This document shows, in pieces, positions 5,979-6,244 of a DNA stretch of 6,244 bases. Below the pieces are notes generated by a model that made no database searches, was not told the origin of the DNA, and worked only from the letters and a program-made list of their open reading frames with translations. This DNA is from Actinomycetes bacterium (GTDB taxonomy: Bacteria; Actinomycetota; Actinomycetes; Propionibacteriales; Nocardioidaceae), in assembly GCA_023252095.1 (NCBI GenBank), contig JAHEXN010000066.1, positions 5,431 to 11,674 of the forward strand, read 5' to 3'. Numbering within the stretch: the first letter of the stretch is position 1; every line of letters starts with the position of its first letter. A program made the position numbers and the translations under genes.

Positions 5979-5983
5979 AGGAG
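5979..5983 (+). promoter_or_regulatory. Ribosome binding site for cydB
   Basis: AGGAG lies 6 nt before the ATG at 5990 and fixes the cydB start. It contrasts with cydA, which has no clear Shine-Dalgarno. Confidence 0.8.
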
Positions 5984-5989
5984 ACCTGC

Positions 5990-6244
5990 ATGGAGCTCAC
6001 GACCGTCTGGTTCGTCGTCATCGCCTTCCTCTGGACGGGCTATCTCGTGCTCGAGGGATTCGACTTCGGCGTCGGCATCCTGATGCGCCTTCTCGCGCGT
6101 GACGAGACCGAGCGGCGCCTGCTGCTCAACACGATCGGACCGGTCTGGGACGGCAACGAGGTGTGGCTCATCGTCGCCGGCGGTGCCACGTTCGCCGCGT
6201 TCCCCGAGTGGTACGCGACGCTGTTCAGCGCGTACTACGTCCCG
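5990..6244 (+). CDS. cydB: Cytochrome bd quinol oxidase subunit II, first 85 codons (3' end outside window)
   Basis: CydB is the second membrane subunit of cytochrome bd and pairs with CydA. The reading frame from ATG at 5990 stays open to the right edge. Its first 85 residues carry the family's N-terminal hallmarks: a first membrane helix (about 5-22), EGFDFGVGIL (22-31) with the conserved Asp of the GFD motif at D25, TERRLLLNTIGP (40-51), and WDGNEVWLIVAGGATFAAFP (53-72). These align closely with the E. coli CydB N-terminus. It lies 32 nt after cydA with its own strong ribosome binding site, so it is in the same operon. Full-length CydB is usually around 340-380 residues, so most of the gene is beyond the window. 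Whether the cydDC transporter genes follow, as in mycobacteria, cannot be seen. Confidence 0.95.
   Translation, partial: MELTTVWFVVIAFLWTGYLVLEGFDFGVGILMRLLARDETERRLLLNTIGPVWDGNEVWLIVAGGATFAAFPEWYATLFSAYYVP

Noticed and set aside
6233..6241. TACTACGTC half-operator inside cydB
   Set aside because: It encodes Tyr-Tyr-Val in the conserved CydB N-terminus (FSAYYVP) and lacks the second palindrome arm within the window, so protein coding explains it.

Overview
The window is very GC-rich and its genes use mostly G/C-ending codons, with GTG starts and 4-nt stop/start overlaps. A complete BlaI/BlaR-type pair without a penicillin-sensor domain, a short-Q-loop CydA and a possibly leaderless regulator gene all point to a high-GC actinobacterium. 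The intergenic repeat near 3019-3113 (arms reading TTGAGGTGCGA and GAGCCTCGAAA) is of a kind I remember from Nocardioidaceae and related genomes. That family-level placement rests on memory, not on a search.

Layout. Positions 1-2544 (+) hold the C-terminal ~70% of an SMC chromosome-condensation ATPase: end of coil 1, hinge, coil 2 and C-terminal ATPase lobe. Its N-terminal lobe lies beyond the left edge. Its stop codon overlaps the GTG start of a small hotdog-fold acyl-CoA thioesterase (2541-2993, +). A 139-nt convergent gap (2994-3132) carries a GC-rich hairpin and two inverted copies of a palindromic repeat. On the minus strand follow a BlaR1/M56-type membrane metalloprotease (3133-4017) and, upstream of it and overlapping by 4 nt, a BlaI/MecI winged-helix repressor (4014-4388). 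A 135-nt divergent gap (4389-4523) separates blaI from cydA (4524-5957, +), which is followed by cydB (5990 to the right edge, partial). cydAB encode the cytochrome bd quinol oxidase. I see no RNA gene, insertion sequence or CRISPR array, and no gene-free stretch longer than 139 nt.

How the genes may work together. The blaI-cydA gap contains three copies of a 17-bp palindrome, consensus TACTACGTSACGTAGTA. One covers the best blaI -10 element. The other two sit side by side on the cydA side, one of them over the only TAnnnT -10 candidate for cydA. The simplest reading is that BlaI represses its own blaI-blaR operon and also cydAB, with the M56 protease as the likely antirepressor. That would tie an envelope or antibiotic-type signal to a terminal oxidase. 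Published work on Mycobacterium tuberculosis BlaI (Rv1846c) placed ATP synthase genes in its regulon, so a BlaI link to respiration has precedent, but direct control of cydAB through a shared divergent promoter is the main new suggestion here.
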